This document shows positions 9,835 through 20,739 of a DNA stretch of 64,000 nt, in pieces; position 1 is the first letter of the stretch, and every line of letters starts with the position of its first letter. A program made the position numbers and the translations under genes. The notes beneath the pieces were generated by a model. The model searched no databases. It saw only the letters and a list, made by a program, of their open reading frames with translations, and was not told the DNA's origin. Location: NCBI GenBank assembly GCA_963575745.1, contig CAUYUJ010001320.1, positions 1 to 64,000 of the forward strand. Reading direction: 5' to 3'. The stretch is from Prorocentrum cordatum (taxonomy: Eukaryota > Sar > Dinophyceae > Prorocentrales > Prorocentraceae).

Positions 9835-10690
9835 ACTGGAATCGGCTGGGTCTGGGATCTGCTCAGCTCTAGTTAGATTATAGCTAGATCTTAGTAGGAA
9901 TCCACTTGGGATCAGCTGGACCTGGGATTCGCTTCGCCCCAATTCGTTTCTATTTAGATCCACATAGGAATCAAATTGGAGTCAGCTGGATCTGGGATCT
10001 GCTCAATTCCAGTGACCTTCCAAATATATTCCAATTCGAATCCAATTGGAATCAGCTGGATATGAGATTTGCCGAATTCGAATTAGATGTTGATTTGATT
10101 CCAGTGGGAACCCAGTTGATAACAGCTGTATTTGGGGTTTGCCCCATTCCAAGTAACTTCTTATTCGATTCCACCAGGAATCAAAATGGAATCAGCTGGA
10201 TTCGGGGTCTCTTCCATTCCAGCAAGATTCTAATTCGATTCCAAGAGGAATCAAAGTGGAATCAGCTGGATCTAGGATCTGTTCAGTTCCATCCAATATG
10301 ATTCTAATTACATTCCAATAAGGCTCCGAATTGAGCTCAGCTAGATGTGGGACGCGCCCAAGTTCAATTCAAGTTTGAATCGAATCTCTAACCGGATTCT
10401 GCATCAGCTGGACCTGGGAGCTCAATTCATGTCGAATCGAATAGGAATCCAGCTGGAGTCAGCTGGGCCTGGGACTTGCTGAATTCCAGTGAGATTATAA
10501 CTCGATTCCAAAGAGGAGTCCGATATGGATCAACTGGATCTGGGATCTGCTTAATATCTGATTAGATTCTATTAGGTGTCAACCGGAAGCAAATTTGAAT
10601 CAGCTGAATCTGGGATCCGCTCCACCCCAATGAGATGTCTTCTGTATTCTAATAAGAGCCAAATTGTAGCCAGCTCGACTTGGAATATGC
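9835..10690 (+). repeat. 68-70 bp tandem array with CAGCTG core
   Basis: About 13 degenerate copies. The word ATCAGCTGGATCTGGGATCTG recurs near 9845, 9912, 9982, 10049, 10118, 10191, 10260, 10340, 10406, 10459, 10526, 10596 and 10668. Units also carry ATTCCAAT...ATTGGAAT-like dyads. No gene is present. Confidence 0.85.
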
Positions 10691-10868
10691 CTCTCTCTCT
10701 CTGTCTCTGTCTCTGTCTCTGTCTTCTTCTCTCTTCCTCTCGCTGACTCTTTCTCTCTCTCTCTCTCGCTCCCTCTCTCTGTCTCTCTCTCTCTCTCTCT
10801 CCCTCTCTCTCACTCTCTCTACATGTATATATATATATGGATTGTTTGTTTCTCTCTTTCTCTGTCTG

Positions 10869-10903
<35 letters not shown>

Positions 10904-10925
10904 TTCTCGCTGTCTTTTTTTTGTT

Positions 10926-10957
<32 letters not shown>

Positions 10958-10975
10958 CCTATACCTATACGACCA
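10685..10975 (+). repeat. (CT)n microsatellite with TA inserts
   Basis: CTCTCT runs are interrupted by short TATATATA stretches at about 10823-10838 and 10944-10958. Confidence 0.9.
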
Positions 10976-11029
10976 CCTTTCGGGTGATCAGGAGGTTCGG
11001 GGGGGAGGAGCCAACGTCTCACTCGAGCG

Positions 11030-11232
11030 GTCTCACTATCGATATCACTATCGATCTCACTATGGGTCTCGCTCGATCGATCTCACCGATCGATCTCACA
11101 AACGATCTCACTCGATCGATCTCACAATCGATCCGACTATCGATCTCACAATCGATCTCACTATCTCACTATCGATCTCACATTCGGTCCCACTATCGAT
11201 CTCACTATCGGTATCAAATCGATCTCACAATC
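11030..11232 (+). repeat. ATCGATCTCACT 12-bp minisatellite
   Basis: About 15 variants of ATCGATCTCACT or ATCGATCTCACA, giving a high density of ATCGAT palindromes. Confidence 0.88.
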
Positions 11233-11758
11233 ACCGCCATCATCAGCATCATCAACATCATCGTCATCAACGTCATCAACATCATCATCATCATCGGGGC
11301 ACCATCATCATCATCACCTCATCACCATCATCATCAACAGCATCATCATCACCAACATCATCGTCATCGGGACACCCTCATCGTCACCATCATCATCAAC
11401 AACATCATCATCATCGGGACACCAGCATCATCATCATCGGAACACCACCATCATCATCATCATCATCCCATCATCATGAACACCATCATCAATATCATCA
11501 GCAACGTGACACCATCATCACCAGCAGCATTATCATCATCATCGTCACCAATACCATCACCACCATCATCATCATCGGGACACCATCATTAGCAACATCA
11601 ACATCAGCATCGTCATCATCGGGCCACCACCATCGACATCATCATCAACATCGTCATCATCGGGGACACCACCATCATCACCACCATCACCATCATCATC
11701 ACCACCATCATCATCGTCAGCATCATCATCATCATCATCATCATCAGCATCCTCATCC

Positions 11759-11790
<32 letters not shown>
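11233..11790 (+). repeat. (CAT)n / ATCATC repeat
   Basis: About 560 bp of degenerate CAT triplets with interspersed CGGGACACC words, densest at 11725-11790. Open frames here (poly-Ser/His, poly-Asp/Met) are repeat artefacts. Confidence 0.92.
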
Positions 11791-11945
11791 GGGACACCGA
11801 CGGGGCACCGGCGGGACACCGCGCGGCACCGGCCCCCGAAAACGAAACATTTGGTCTGGCCGCGCCTCCGCCGGAGGCGGGACACCGGCGGGACACCGCG
11901 CGGCACCGGCCCCCGGAGAGGAATCATTTGGTCCGGCCGCGCCTT
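11791..11945 (+). repeat. Two direct copies of a 75-bp GC-rich unit
   Basis: CGGGACACCGCGCGGCACCG plus CATTTGGTCTGGCCGCGCC occurs at 11810-11872 and again at 11886-11945 with few changes. The word CGGGACACC also occurs throughout the CAT repeat just upstream, so this unit may have seeded or invaded it. Confidence 0.7.
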
Positions 11946-12135
11946 AGCCAGATGAGACTTTCTTGTCGCCCGCCCACGCAGATTCGCTTCGCCCGCACGC
12001 ACGGCACGCACGAACACGAAACCGAAACCGATTTCCCAGTAGGGGGGCTCTCCGTTCCACTTCGATCTCACCCCTTCACCTCAGAAATCACAGGCACCCA
12101 ACATAACCCCTGTGAGGACACGGTTTGCCATGCCA

Positions 12136-12540
12136 GGGGTGTGGAACCTTGTGCTTTCATTTGGATGTCTGGCATTTCTCGGATGAGAAATGGGAGAACT
12201 ATGCAATTTCTTTCTGGGAATGTTCTTCCCTCCAGCGAACATCAAGCCCAGGAGCCCCCCCAGGACCTCCGATCCCCAGAATCCCAAGAAACACCTACAT
12301 CCTTATCAAAACGTATTTCCTCGCTTATCATAGCAGAAATCCCAAATATCCATGCGAAAACAAAAGGTTGGCGATGTCAGGAGTGCGGGAACCTAGTGCT
12401 TTCATGTGGCTGTTGTGGATTCCCGAGATGAGAAGCGAGGGAACAGTTAGTTGTCATTCGGATGTTTGTGATTTTTGGTATTCTGGGGATCGGAGGTCTT
12501 GGGAGGGCTCTTGGGCTTCATTTTCGCTGGAGGAAAGAAT
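12136..12540. repeat. Direct plus inverted repeat module
   Basis: A segment of about 65 bp at 12134-12200 (GTGTGGAACCTTGTGCTTTCAT...GATGAGAAATGGGAGAAC) is directly repeated at 12383-12450. A second segment at 12228-12295 (CCCTCCAGCGAACATCAAGC...GACCTCCGATCCCCAGAAT) recurs in inverted orientation at 12473-12540. The arrangement a-b-a-b' could fold into a stem of about 65 bp. It directly precedes the GC-rich element relic. Confidence 0.7.
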
Positions 12541-12589
12541 ATCGGAAGCTGCTTGCAGCCTCGCAGCGGCTGCTGGCAGCCTCGCAGCG

Positions 12590-13480
12590 GGAGGGCCGCG
12601 CGGGCTCGGAGCTGGCCGGAGCGCTGGCCTACGCCAAGGCTTGGACCCCCTACGGCCTGCTACTGGACGCCCCTCCAGGGGCCGCGTCCACGCGGGCGCT
12701 TGCGCCGCTGCGCGGGCGCGGCTGGAGGGCCGGCACCGAGCGGCGCCGTGTTTTCCGAGCTGGGTGAGGCCATCGCCCAGCGGAAAGCACAGATCCTGGC
12801 CGCGCGAGGCGACGCGCCGCCGGCCGAGGAATGGCTCGCGCACTCGGGTCAGATGCGCTATTTCGCCCTCCCGATGGCCGCCCACCACAAGCCTGCGGGG
12901 CACGTTCGGGCGGGAACCCCGAGCAGCTAGCTGCAGGGCGAGCGGGGGGCCCGCCGCGCCGGGCGGGGCACTGGCGAGACGCCGCAGGCGGAGCCAAGAA
13001 GATTGTCTACGGGGCCAACGGCCCGACCCACGCGCTGCTGCTCGAGCGGGAACGCTTGCGCGAGATCCTGATCGTGGGCCCGATGGGCCTGGGGCCGGCG
13101 GCGCGCCCCTTGCAGGCTTGCAGGTGGCACGGAGGTTACGCGGAGGCTCGGGCGAGGGCTGGGCCGGGCGGAAGGAGGCGATGGCCAGCCCGCCCAGCTG
13201 GCCTGGGCGCCGAAGGCTCTCCCCCCACGCTCCGCGCAGGCTGCGATCGCAGCCGCGCTGGCCCAGCCCGAGCTGCTGCAGGTCGCTGCCCCGCGCGCCG
13301 GCGTCTGCCGCCGCCAAGAGGATGAGAAGAGGCGAGAGGAGATGGATGCCTGGCCGCAGGGGCGCCCGGAGCGAACGAGGGCAGCCCGTCGCGAGGCCGC
13401 GCCAGAGCCGAGGGCCACCGCGCCAAGACGGAAGAGGATAGGCAGACCGCGCCGCGCCCCGTGCACGTGCCGCACAACGC
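12590..13480 (+). pseudogene. GC-rich coding relic, unknown protein
   Basis: The plus strand has protein-like blocks in shifting frames: GSELAGALAYAKAWTPYGLL near 12609-12668, then SGAVFSELGEAIAQRKAQIL with AARGDAPPAEEWLAHSGQMRYFALPMAAHH at 12740-12890, then KIVYGANGPTHALLLERERL with REILIVGPMGLG near 12998-13095, and later LAWAPKALPP, ALAQPELLQV and QEDEKRREEMDAW. Frame changes between blocks indicate decay or unrecognised introns. I do not recognise the family. The position upstream of a recombinase relic suggests they may belong to one element. Long minus-strand frames over the same DNA lack such blocks. Confidence 0.4.
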
Positions 13481-13489
13481 GTGGGCGGC

Positions 13490-14770
13490 CAAGCACTAGT
13501 CCGGCTACTTGCCGCCGCTCGAAGGAGGAGCTCGAGCCCCCGCGGGCCGCCGCTGCCGCCGCGCCGGGCCGAGGGGCCGCTCGCGCACCCCGCCCCGGGA
13601 GCGAGCCGCACTGCCGACGCTGGGGCCGCGCGGGCAGAAGCAGGAAAAGGGGCCGACGCCGCCGCCGGGCCACCGAACAGAGCTGAGATGGGGGCGCCGC
13701 GCCGCCCGCGCCCTGCTGTCGGGCCGCGCCTCGCGCGCGCCCCCCCCGGCGGCGGCCCCCGACGCGGGGGGCCACCCCCCGCTGGCGTCGCTGGCCCTGC
13801 TCTTGCGGATTCAACCGCGCGCCCCAGAGGAGAGCCCGAGATGGGGCTCCGCGGAGCTGCGCCGCAGCAGCGCGTCGGCCGCGCAGAGGCTCAGAGATCG
13901 ACGGGCGGCCGCCGCCGGACATTTGGGCCCCGATCGCGGCGCCCACGCGCGAGCTTCCCGAATTGCAGGACGTCGTGCTCTGCGAGCCCCTCTCGTCGCC
14001 GGAGAAGCTGGGCGGGGGGGCGCCCGTGCCGGGGCCCGGCAGGAACGAGCAGCCACCCTTGCAAAGGCGGCCCCCTCCACGACGACATCGGGCCCCCCCG
14101 CCGCCGCCGCCGCAGCTGGAGGCGGCTCCGCGGCCGAAGAGCCCGCCGAACGTGCCCCTGGCAGCGCTGGCCGGCACGCGAGCGGACCTCCGCCTGCCGC
14201 GGGCCCTCCGCGCGCGCGCGGAGCCGCCGGCGGTGAAGGCCCCCCCGCGGGGCCCGGCGCCCCTCCCGAGGCGCCCGCTCCCAGCGGCGCGGGCCATGGC
14301 CCCGCCCGCGAGGCGGGGGCCCTGGGGGCCCCCTCCTGCGCCGCCGCAGGATTGCGCCCCCGCCAAGCTGGCACCCCGCCGCCCCCCCCGCCGCGGCCGG
14401 CCGCGGCTGGCGCGGCAGCGGACACCAGCGCCGAACGGGCAGACATCGGGTCCGCATCCGATTCCGAGGCGACGGACATCCAGGCGACGCTAGCCGCCCA
14501 GACGCCCGCGGGCTCGACCACGCGGGCCAGGTCGACCCCGCCCGGGCCGCCGATCGAGATGCTGGCCAGCGACGCCGAGCAGAGCGAGGGGGGGGGCGAC
14601 CCCGGGCCGCCAGCAGCCGCGCCGCCCCGGGGCGCAGCCCGAGGGGAGCCCCAGGACGACCCCCTCGGCCTCTTCCGCGACGCGGCGGGCGGAGGCACGG
14701 ACCGCCCGCGGCGCGCGGCGTGGCGCTCCCGCTGCGCCGCGCAGGCAGCGCCCCGATCGGGGGCAGGCAC
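13490..14770 (+). pseudogene. Pro/Ala-rich Gag-like relic upstream of recombinase
   Basis: This plus-strand DNA is very GC-rich, with protein-like pieces. EIDGRPPPDIWAPIAAPTRE and LPELQDVVLCEPLSSPEKLG read at about 13890-14015. AERADIGSASDSEATDIQAT and LAAQTPAGSTTRARSTPPGP, with PIEMLASDAEQSEGGG, read at about 14430-14590. The two lie in different frames, separated by proline/arginine-rich stretches. Acidic and proline-rich low-complexity proteins of this kind often precede the enzyme part of dinoflagellate mobile elements, but that is an inference. No zinc knuckle was seen. Several frame breaks make it non-functional as it stands. Confidence 0.4.
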
Positions 14771-14773
14771 TAG

Positions 14774-15550
14774 TTCGTGGATCTCGAGGGCGCGAAGGTC
14801 CAGATGGCGTTGGAGGCGGTCGCTGACAGCGCCTGCAAGGTCTACGAGCTGGGCTGGAGGCAGTGGATTCAGTTCTGTCGGATCCGAGAGCGGTCGCCCA
14901 TCCTCCAGGGGGGGGCCGGCCACGGCGGACGAGCGTCGCAACGATGAGTAGCTGTCGTCTTCGTCGCGCGCCTGTGCGCGGCCATGAAGACGGTGCCGGG
15001 GGCGGTCAAGCAGTGCCTCGTCGGCGTCGAGCACCAGCGCGCGGCAGTCGGAGCGGGCGACCCGCTGGCAGGCAAGCCGCTGGCCTGGCTGGCCTTGGAG
15101 GGGTTCGCGCGCAGAGATGGCGCTCGCCCGCGGAAGTTGCCCGCCACGGCGCGCGCGATGAAGGTGATCTTGGCCAAGTGGCCAAGCACCGCCCAGCTGA
15201 CTTGCCCGATCACGCGGTGATCTGATCGCCTGGCCACCGCTTGGTTCTTCTTGGCGCAAGTCGGGGAGCGCGCGTGGAGCGGAGGCTAGGACCTCGGCGA
15301 GGTGCTGGCGGGAGGCCACGTGGCCGTTCGCCACGAAGGGCGCCGCAAGGCGAACCCGAGGGGCCCGCATCTACACGGGCGTGCGGAGAGGTTCGGGAGG
15401 TTCGGGCGACAAAGCAGCACCTCGTTCCAAGGTGCCTGAAGGGCGCGGCGGCCAGCGCGGCAGGAGACGCCACCTTTCTGCACGTCGGCTACAGGTTGAC
15501 GCTGGCGGGGGCCAGCCCGAGGCGCGCAGCGCGGACGCAAGCTGCGCTGG
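14774..15550 (+). pseudogene. Tyrosine recombinase relic (core-binding domain)
   Basis: One frame reads FVDLEGAKVQMALEAVADSA followed by CKVYELGWRQWIQFC, then after an in-frame TGA (14944-14946) VVFVARLCAAMKTVPGAVKQ with GVEHQRAAVGAGDPLAGKPL and GARPRKLPATARAMKVILAK, stopping at about 15220. The pattern S/T-x-x-x-Y-x-x-x-W-x-x-F followed by a helical block is that of the SAM-like core-binding domain of tyrosine recombinases. Downstream, 15240-15500 reads in pieces (FFLAQVGERAW, GGHVAVRHEGRRK, TRACGEVREVRATKQHL) that could be the decayed catalytic half. I could not locate a convincing R...HxxR...Y set. The source could be a Crypton- or DIRS/Ngaro-type element; the window does not decide. Confidence 0.5.
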
Positions 15551-15559
15551 GAGGGGGCA

Positions 15560-16190
15560 GGGTTAAACTTCGGGGCGGGCGGGCTCGAGGGGCGGGGGGG
15601 CAGGGCGGCCGCTGCCTGCGCCCGCCAGGAGGGGGGGAGGGGGGGGGGGGGGCGAGCACTTAGACTTCCCGCGCCCCCCGACCCCGCCAGAGCTCGCCAG
15701 CCCCGCCGCCTCCGCGGCGGAAGGAGGAAACCCGCGCGACCACGGCAATGGGAGCGAGGCGCGTCCGCTGCGAGGAGGAGGGCGCCGAAGTTGCCCGGGG
15801 CGCAGCCCCGCGGCCGCGCCCGCCACTGGGGGGGGCAGCCCCGCGGCCGCGCCCGCAAACGGGGGCCGCGCCCCCCCCCCCCTTCCGAGGGCGCGGGGGC
15901 TGGGGCCGCCACCTGAGGGGAGCTGGGCGTTTATTTGCCAGCGCCGGGCGCCTGGCGCAGCGGGGCTGGATGGGGCCCGCGGCCGCGGCGCAGGCGGCGC
16001 GCCCCGCGCCGCCCGGCTGGCGGCCGAGCAAGAAGGGCCTGCGTCTTTCAGCCAGCGCTGGCCGCTTAGCGCAGCGGGGCCAGAGGGGCCCGCGGCTGCA
16101 GCGCCGGCTGTCTCGGCGAGCGCAGCCGGGCACCGCCCCGCGCCGCGGCTGTCGGCCGCGCCGAGCGCCGGAGCCTGGCGCGAGGGGGGA
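15560..16190. repeat. GC-rich spacer with a G run and a 115-bp direct repeat
   Basis: A G-rich run lies at 15630-15652. Between 15935 and 16095 a segment with GCCAGCGC-GGGCG-CT-GCGCAGCGGGG is repeated directly at a spacing of about 115 bp. Its amino-acid shadows repeat as SAGRLAQRG. No gene was accepted. Confidence 0.5.
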
Positions 16191-16301
16191 TTTTTTTCCC
16201 CGCCACCCTGTGGTGTTGGGTCCTCGTTATGAAGAGACAGCGCCCCGCGTTCCTTCCTTCTTTCCCCCATCTTCCTCCTCCTCCTCCTCCTCTTCCTCCT
16301 C

Positions 16302-16332
<31 letters not shown>

Positions 16333-16335
16333 TCC
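16186..16335 (+). repeat. Dispersed CCTGTGGTGTTGGGTCCTCG unit plus CTC tract
   Basis: CCACCCTGTGGTGTTGGGTCCTCGTT-TGAAGAG at 16200-16233, preceded by T7, matches the minus strand at 61655-61700 and more weakly 60785-60830. At each site it borders a CTC/GGA tract (here 16262-16335). This looks like a conserved end of a dispersed element. Confidence 0.65.
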
Positions 16336-16504
16336 TCCCCCTTGCGTTTCAGCCTGCCGCGGGCGGCGCCCGCGGCGCCCCTCCCCAGGCCGAGGGCCCC
16401 GGTGGCCCCATGCCCGCGGAGCTCGCGGCGATGCCCCAGCAGTGGCAGGGCGCGTGCCCCGCGCTCGCTGGGGCGGCACAGGCAGGGGCGGCCCTCCGCC
16501 CCAG

Positions 16505-17194
16505 CCCTTGGCGGACCTGTCGCCCATGGAGTTGGGCCGCCTGGCGGCGTCGGCTGCGCAGACCGAATTGGCCGGGGCGCGAGTCGGCGGCGAAAAATGA
16601 GAGGCTGTCCTACCAGGATGCGCAGTGGAAGTCGGACAGGCCCAAGAAGACCAAGAGCTTGCTGGCCGAGCACGAGGCTGCCCAAGTCGCTGCCGCGGGC
16701 GAGCTGCGGGCGGCCGCCGAAGCGAAGGCGGAGGCGGACGCCGCGAAGGCCAGGTTTGAGCAGGAGGTAGCAGCCCAGCGGGCGGCCGCTGAGGCCGAGG
16801 AGGCCGAGCGGCGCCGAGCGGCGGCCGCCGCCCCAGCTGCCCCCGCACCCCCCGCGCAGCCTGGCCCCAGGGAGTGCGCCCTGGAGCGGGCGGGGCGGGG
16901 GGGCCCGCAGCGGCCGCCGCCGCCGGTGGCGCCGCTGCTTCCGAAGGCGCACGAGGTGCTGACGGTGGCGGCGGCCGTCGCGCTGGCGGCCCTCCTCCTG
17001 GCGCTGGCCACCCAGTCATCCCTCAGAACATCCTGGGCTATGTCAAGAATGCCCCACTGGACTGCAGCAGCTTGGAGGCAAACCTACACCTACTGGACGC
17101 TAAGCAGCTGGTGCCTCTTGCTTCTTGCTCTGATATCACGCCTGATCAGCGGGGGCGATTCCGTACCCACGCCATGCAACGCGAGCAACTTTAG
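16505..17194 (+). pseudogene. LINE-B ORF1, coiled-coil Gag-like protein
   Basis: One frame gives LADLSPMELGRLAASAAQTE and LAGARVGGEK to a stop near 16600. After one base slip in an A5 run (16594-16598) the protein continues as NERLSYQDAQWKSDRPKKTK, SLLAEHEAAQVAAAGELRAA and AKARFEQEVAAQRAAAEAEE, a long Ala/Glu-rich coiled coil of about 80 residues. It ends near 17030-17194 as NILGYVKNAPLDCSSLEANL and HLLDAKQLVPLASCSDITPD in another frame. Coiled-coil ORF1 proteins of LINEs bind RNA and multimerise; that role is inferred from position. No RRM or zinc knuckle is visible. Confidence 0.55.
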
Positions 17195-17289
17195 GCTGGT
17201 GGCGGCGCCGAGGTGGACACGCTGAGTGGCGCCGGCAGCGAGGCGGGCGACCCCCAGGGGCGCGGAGAGTTGGCTAGCCTCTAGGAGAG

Positions 17290-17560
17290 AGCCGCCGAGA
17301 CGGGATTTGATCCCACGCAAGCGGAGCGCTACCAGACGTTGCTCACGAACCTCGTGCATTCGCGCGCTGTTAAGCGCGCTCGTCGTTTTGAGGCCCAATC
17401 TCACGAGCTGCCCCGTGCCTTTTGCACTGCCGCTGCCGAGCAGCGCTTGTTCCAGGCGCTGCCGCCCCAGCGGGCGATGGTCAGCGTCTTTAGCTCGGAC
17501 TCGGCCTCATGGAGGGGTGGCGCATGCGCGCGCACGGGTTCAGCTTAACTTTGCTAATAT
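17290..17560 (+). pseudogene. LINE-B ORF1/ORF2 junction relic
   Basis: After a TAG at 17282-17284 one frame reads ERAAETGFDPTQAERYQTLL, TNLVHSRAVKRARRFEAQS, HELPRAFCTAAAEQRLFQAL and PPQRAMVSVFSSDSASWRGG, then stops near 17548. The segment is basic and helical, and GFDPTQAERYQTLL looks genuinely coding. It may be the ORF1 C-terminus or the N-terminus of the polyprotein. Confidence 0.4.
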
Positions 17561-18319
17561 CATTATGTGAGCCAAGTTCACCCAATACCTTTTAGCCGCT
17601 AAGGTTGGTGAGGTTGATGACATCTTTATGGCAGAGCATCATCTTCGAGGTGATCGTGATGTCTTTCGTGCTAAGAAGCTCTGCCGACAACTGAAGTGGT
17701 CTCCTTATCTTCAGAGTGCAGTGGATTCCCTTGGGGGAGGTACGCACGGTGGCGTCTGTGCTACAGTCCAACCAGGTCTATGCATTCGTAAGTTTTGATT
17801 CAGACCAACAAGGATGTCCAGGTGGGTTCTGGGACGTGCTGGTTCTTCCTGGAGATGCGGCTTCGGACTTGTACTATTGCCGTGGGGATGATTAACTTGG
17901 TCGGCTCCATCGGTGTCTCTGGGGAAAACGCGAGCCGTCTCCGTGCCGCGGCAGAGTTCGTCAGCGCTCTCGCTGTGCCCTGGGTCCTCATGTGGGATTT
18001 CAATGTGGCGCCCGAGCTCTTAGAAGAGTCGCGTTTTCTCGAGGCCGTTCGTGGGCGAACGATTGTTCCAGATAGTGTCTCCTTTACTTGCGATGTGGGG
18101 GAGACAATGATTGACTACGTGGTCTGTAGTGAGAGTGTCCTCTCATATGTGTCTGTATCGGCTGACGCCCGATCTCCGTTCAAGACCCGCGCCTGCCTGG
18201 ACGTCGCCCTGGACTTCGAGGCCCTCTCGTCCCCTGTCTGTCAGAGGCGTGCTCCCCTGAGGTTCCCTGAGGCTTTTGGTCCAGACAACTGCTGGTTCTC
18301 TTACGTTACGGCTGCTGCC

Positions 18320-18320
<1 letters not shown>
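17548..18320 (+). pseudogene. LINE-B endonuclease domain (frame-broken)
   Basis: Positions 17548-17800 give LNFANIIM, one stop, then AKFTQYLLAAKVGEVDDIFM followed by AEHHLRGDRDVFRAKKL (the Glu of the ET-like motif) and VDSLGGGTHGGVCATV. After a frame change at about 17800 come WVLMWDFNVAPELL near 17986-18025 (GDFN-type motif), CDVGETMIDYVVCSE at 18090-18134 (IDY motif) and PFKTRACLDVALDF near 18178-18216, where the usual final Asp-His is replaced by an Arg-containing sequence. The fold is endonuclease/exonuclease/phosphatase, but stops and the missing His indicate inactivity. Confidence 0.75.
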
Positions 18321-18638
<318 letters not shown>

Positions 18639-18639
18639 T

Positions 18640-19556
18640 CGTGCCAATGAGTTCCCGGCTGATATTTGGGAAGCTTTACCTGCGCGCGCGAAGGAGCACC
18701 TTTCCCAGACTCTCGGTGAGCAGTGTCACTTGTGGTCTCGAGCCGCAGGGTTGATGACGATTTCTCGCGCTTGTCCTATTGTCGAAGAACCTCACCTGCA
18801 CTTTGGTCGTGGGGCCACGACGCGGAGGCGCGATGCCACTTTGTCTTCCCGTGGGCCAATTGCTCGAAGCTTTCGCTGTCAGACGCTGGCGTTCTGGCCC
18901 ATGGTCTGCTCGGTTTCATGAATATTGGAAACTCTAGAAGGCCCCCTTCTGTGGTCCCACTAAGAGGCAACGTGAGATTTTGTGTAGCTTGGCGCCCGTG
19001 GTCTCGACCCTCTTGGAAGATTTCCCCTAATCGCGATGATGCGCGGCTCATGGTTGATCGGGGTTCTGAAGTTACAGCGCGCGCGCGGTCGCAGGTGCAC
19101 GAGCACTCACGGTTGAGCATGCGCACTTGGTTGAGACAAGCTCTCACACGTGGTGGCAAACAGGCGCACGCATATCTTAACGCAGAAGATAGAGTTCAGG
19201 TTGAATATTTTCGCACACCCTCTGGAGTGATTAACGACCCCGTCTCGATGATGGCACATCGCGGACGCTTCTGGGGTATTTGGCGGTCGGCCGAACCGCA
19301 AGTCCAGAGTTGTCTGAGTGCCGGCCTGAGCGAGCTGCGAGCTTTGGCCCAGATCTCTCTAATTGAGGTAGAGCCTCTCGAAATGCAGGATATTGTTTGT
19401 GATTGTGTTCGATTTGGTGAGCACACCTCCGTCGGCGTCGATCAGTGGGCCCCGCGGTTCCTGCTGTCCTTGCCCGCCCCCGCCTTGGAGCAGCTCACGG
19501 ATGTTTTCGCGGGCGTCGAGGAGCGCCTCACCCCCCCCAGTGCCTTTTCTGCCTGA
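18640..19556 (+). pseudogene. LINE-B endonuclease-RT linker
   Basis: After the microsatellite the sequence reads SARANEFPADIWEALPARAK and EHLSQTLGEQCHLWSRAAG, then a 277-codon frame with RGGKQAHAYLNAEDRVQVEYF, PVSMMAHRGRFWGIW, LSELRALAQISLIEVEPLEM and FGEHTSVGVDQWAPRFLLSL, ending PALEQLTDVFAGVEERLT at about 19540. This is the helical region that precedes RT box 0/1 in these elements. GVDQW resembles the conserved lead-in to the RT palm. Confidence 0.65.
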
Positions 19557-20650
19557 TGGCCATGTTCCCGAAGTCAGTCAGTGAAGAGAGAGCGATAACG
19601 AAATGCCCAACCCTGTATCGCATATACTGCAAGGCCAGGGGCCTAGATATTGACGCGTGGAATCGTGAGCATCTGGAGTTCTGGGATACCGCCGTCAAAA
19701 ATTCGCCGGCCCTGAAAGCCACGCTGTTTCGAGAGTTTTGTCACGAGGTCGCTTTGTCTCCTGGGATGGCCGCGGCATCAGCGCACTGGAACATGGAGAA
19801 GTTTTTGTTGTTTCGGTTTCGCCCCGCAAGCTGATGCATCTGGCGACTAAGCACCAGTGCCCTGCCTACCTCCTCCACCTCGGGCTGCTGATCCACACCT
19901 CCCCTAGAGCTCGTGAAGTTTCTCGAGGGCTGTCCAAAGTTCTCATGGCTGGTGAATATATCCTGGCGGGGCGTGGGCAGAGCATGCATCTGGTCAAATG
20001 TTACCTCTACGACGTGCTGGAGCGCGCTCACTACAAGGTCCCTGAAGGCTTCAATGATTGCTTCGAGGTTCGAGTCCCCATCAAGTCCTGCGTAGATGAT
20101 ATCACGCAGTGCCTCCGCGGGATCCCGAAGTTTCTGGCTAGGTATCCCCCTCAGGCGGCGGCCGCTCTCCGAGATGGCGTTAGAGACCTAGGTTGCCTTA
20201 TCTCTGAGAAGTCCATCGCCGTGGCCTCGAGCAAGGGCGTGGGGCGCACCTTGCAGCCGCTGTTCGACCGATTGGATATGGGTCTCTTTTTTGGCACGTC
20301 TGTGAAAGATCTTGGGGCCGCGACTACCCTGGGGGAGACGCGACCCACTTGGAAGTTGAAGGTTCGACGCGGGGTTGCTTTTCGGAGGTCCAGGAAATTC
20401 AAGTACCTCGCGAGCCTCTGCGGGAGATCCAGGAAAATCTTCAAGCCAGGGGCGCTGTCTGTTTCGACCTGGGGCCACGTGGTTCCGGGGGCTGCCGTGC
20501 CGCGAGCTCAAGAAGATACGTGCGTCGGCAGCTACTTGTTCTGGTTTCTGGAGTTCTGGTTCATGCACTACCAGCGTCCTGCAACTTCTTAATGATTTTA
20601 ATGGCGACCCCGTCAACCGGCTGAGGGCCGAGCAGCTCACCACCTAAGCC
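19557..20650 (+). pseudogene. LINE-B reverse transcriptase domain
   Basis: MAMFPKSVSEERAITKCPTL with YRIYCKARGLDIDAW at 19557-19655 matches the RT box 1/2 region (PK...ERPI...P.LYR), and AASAHWNMEKF near 19770-19803 is the box A region. A slip in a T5 run at 19801 moves the frame to VSPRKLMHLATKHQCPAYLL, AGEYILAGRGQSMHLVKCYL and box C RVPIKSCVDDITQCLRG, with CVDD at 20089-20100 (consensus F/YVDD), then GTSVKDLGAATTLGETRP and STWGHVVPGAAV. After another shift, PVNRLRAEQL ends near 20645. Substitution of the aromatic residue before VDD and the frame breaks suggest loss of activity. Confidence 0.8.
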
Positions 20651-20739
20651 GAAGCATGGCCAGCGCTTCCCCTTGGGATTCAAGCTGGAGTTCGTCGCGT
20701 TCGGTCTCGTTCGCACGGCACCATAGCCCGGAAGCCTGC

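Noticed and set aside
10680-12431. 583-codon plus-strand frame
   Set aside because: It is a concatenation of CT, ATCGATCTCACT and CAT repeats, ending in unique sequence without a domain.
12927-15370. Long minus-strand open frames of about 480 and 520 codons
   Set aside because: They overlap plus-strand blocks with clear protein-like and recombinase-like sequence. They are Arg/Gly/Ala/Pro-rich, as expected for antisense of GC-rich DNA with few stops.
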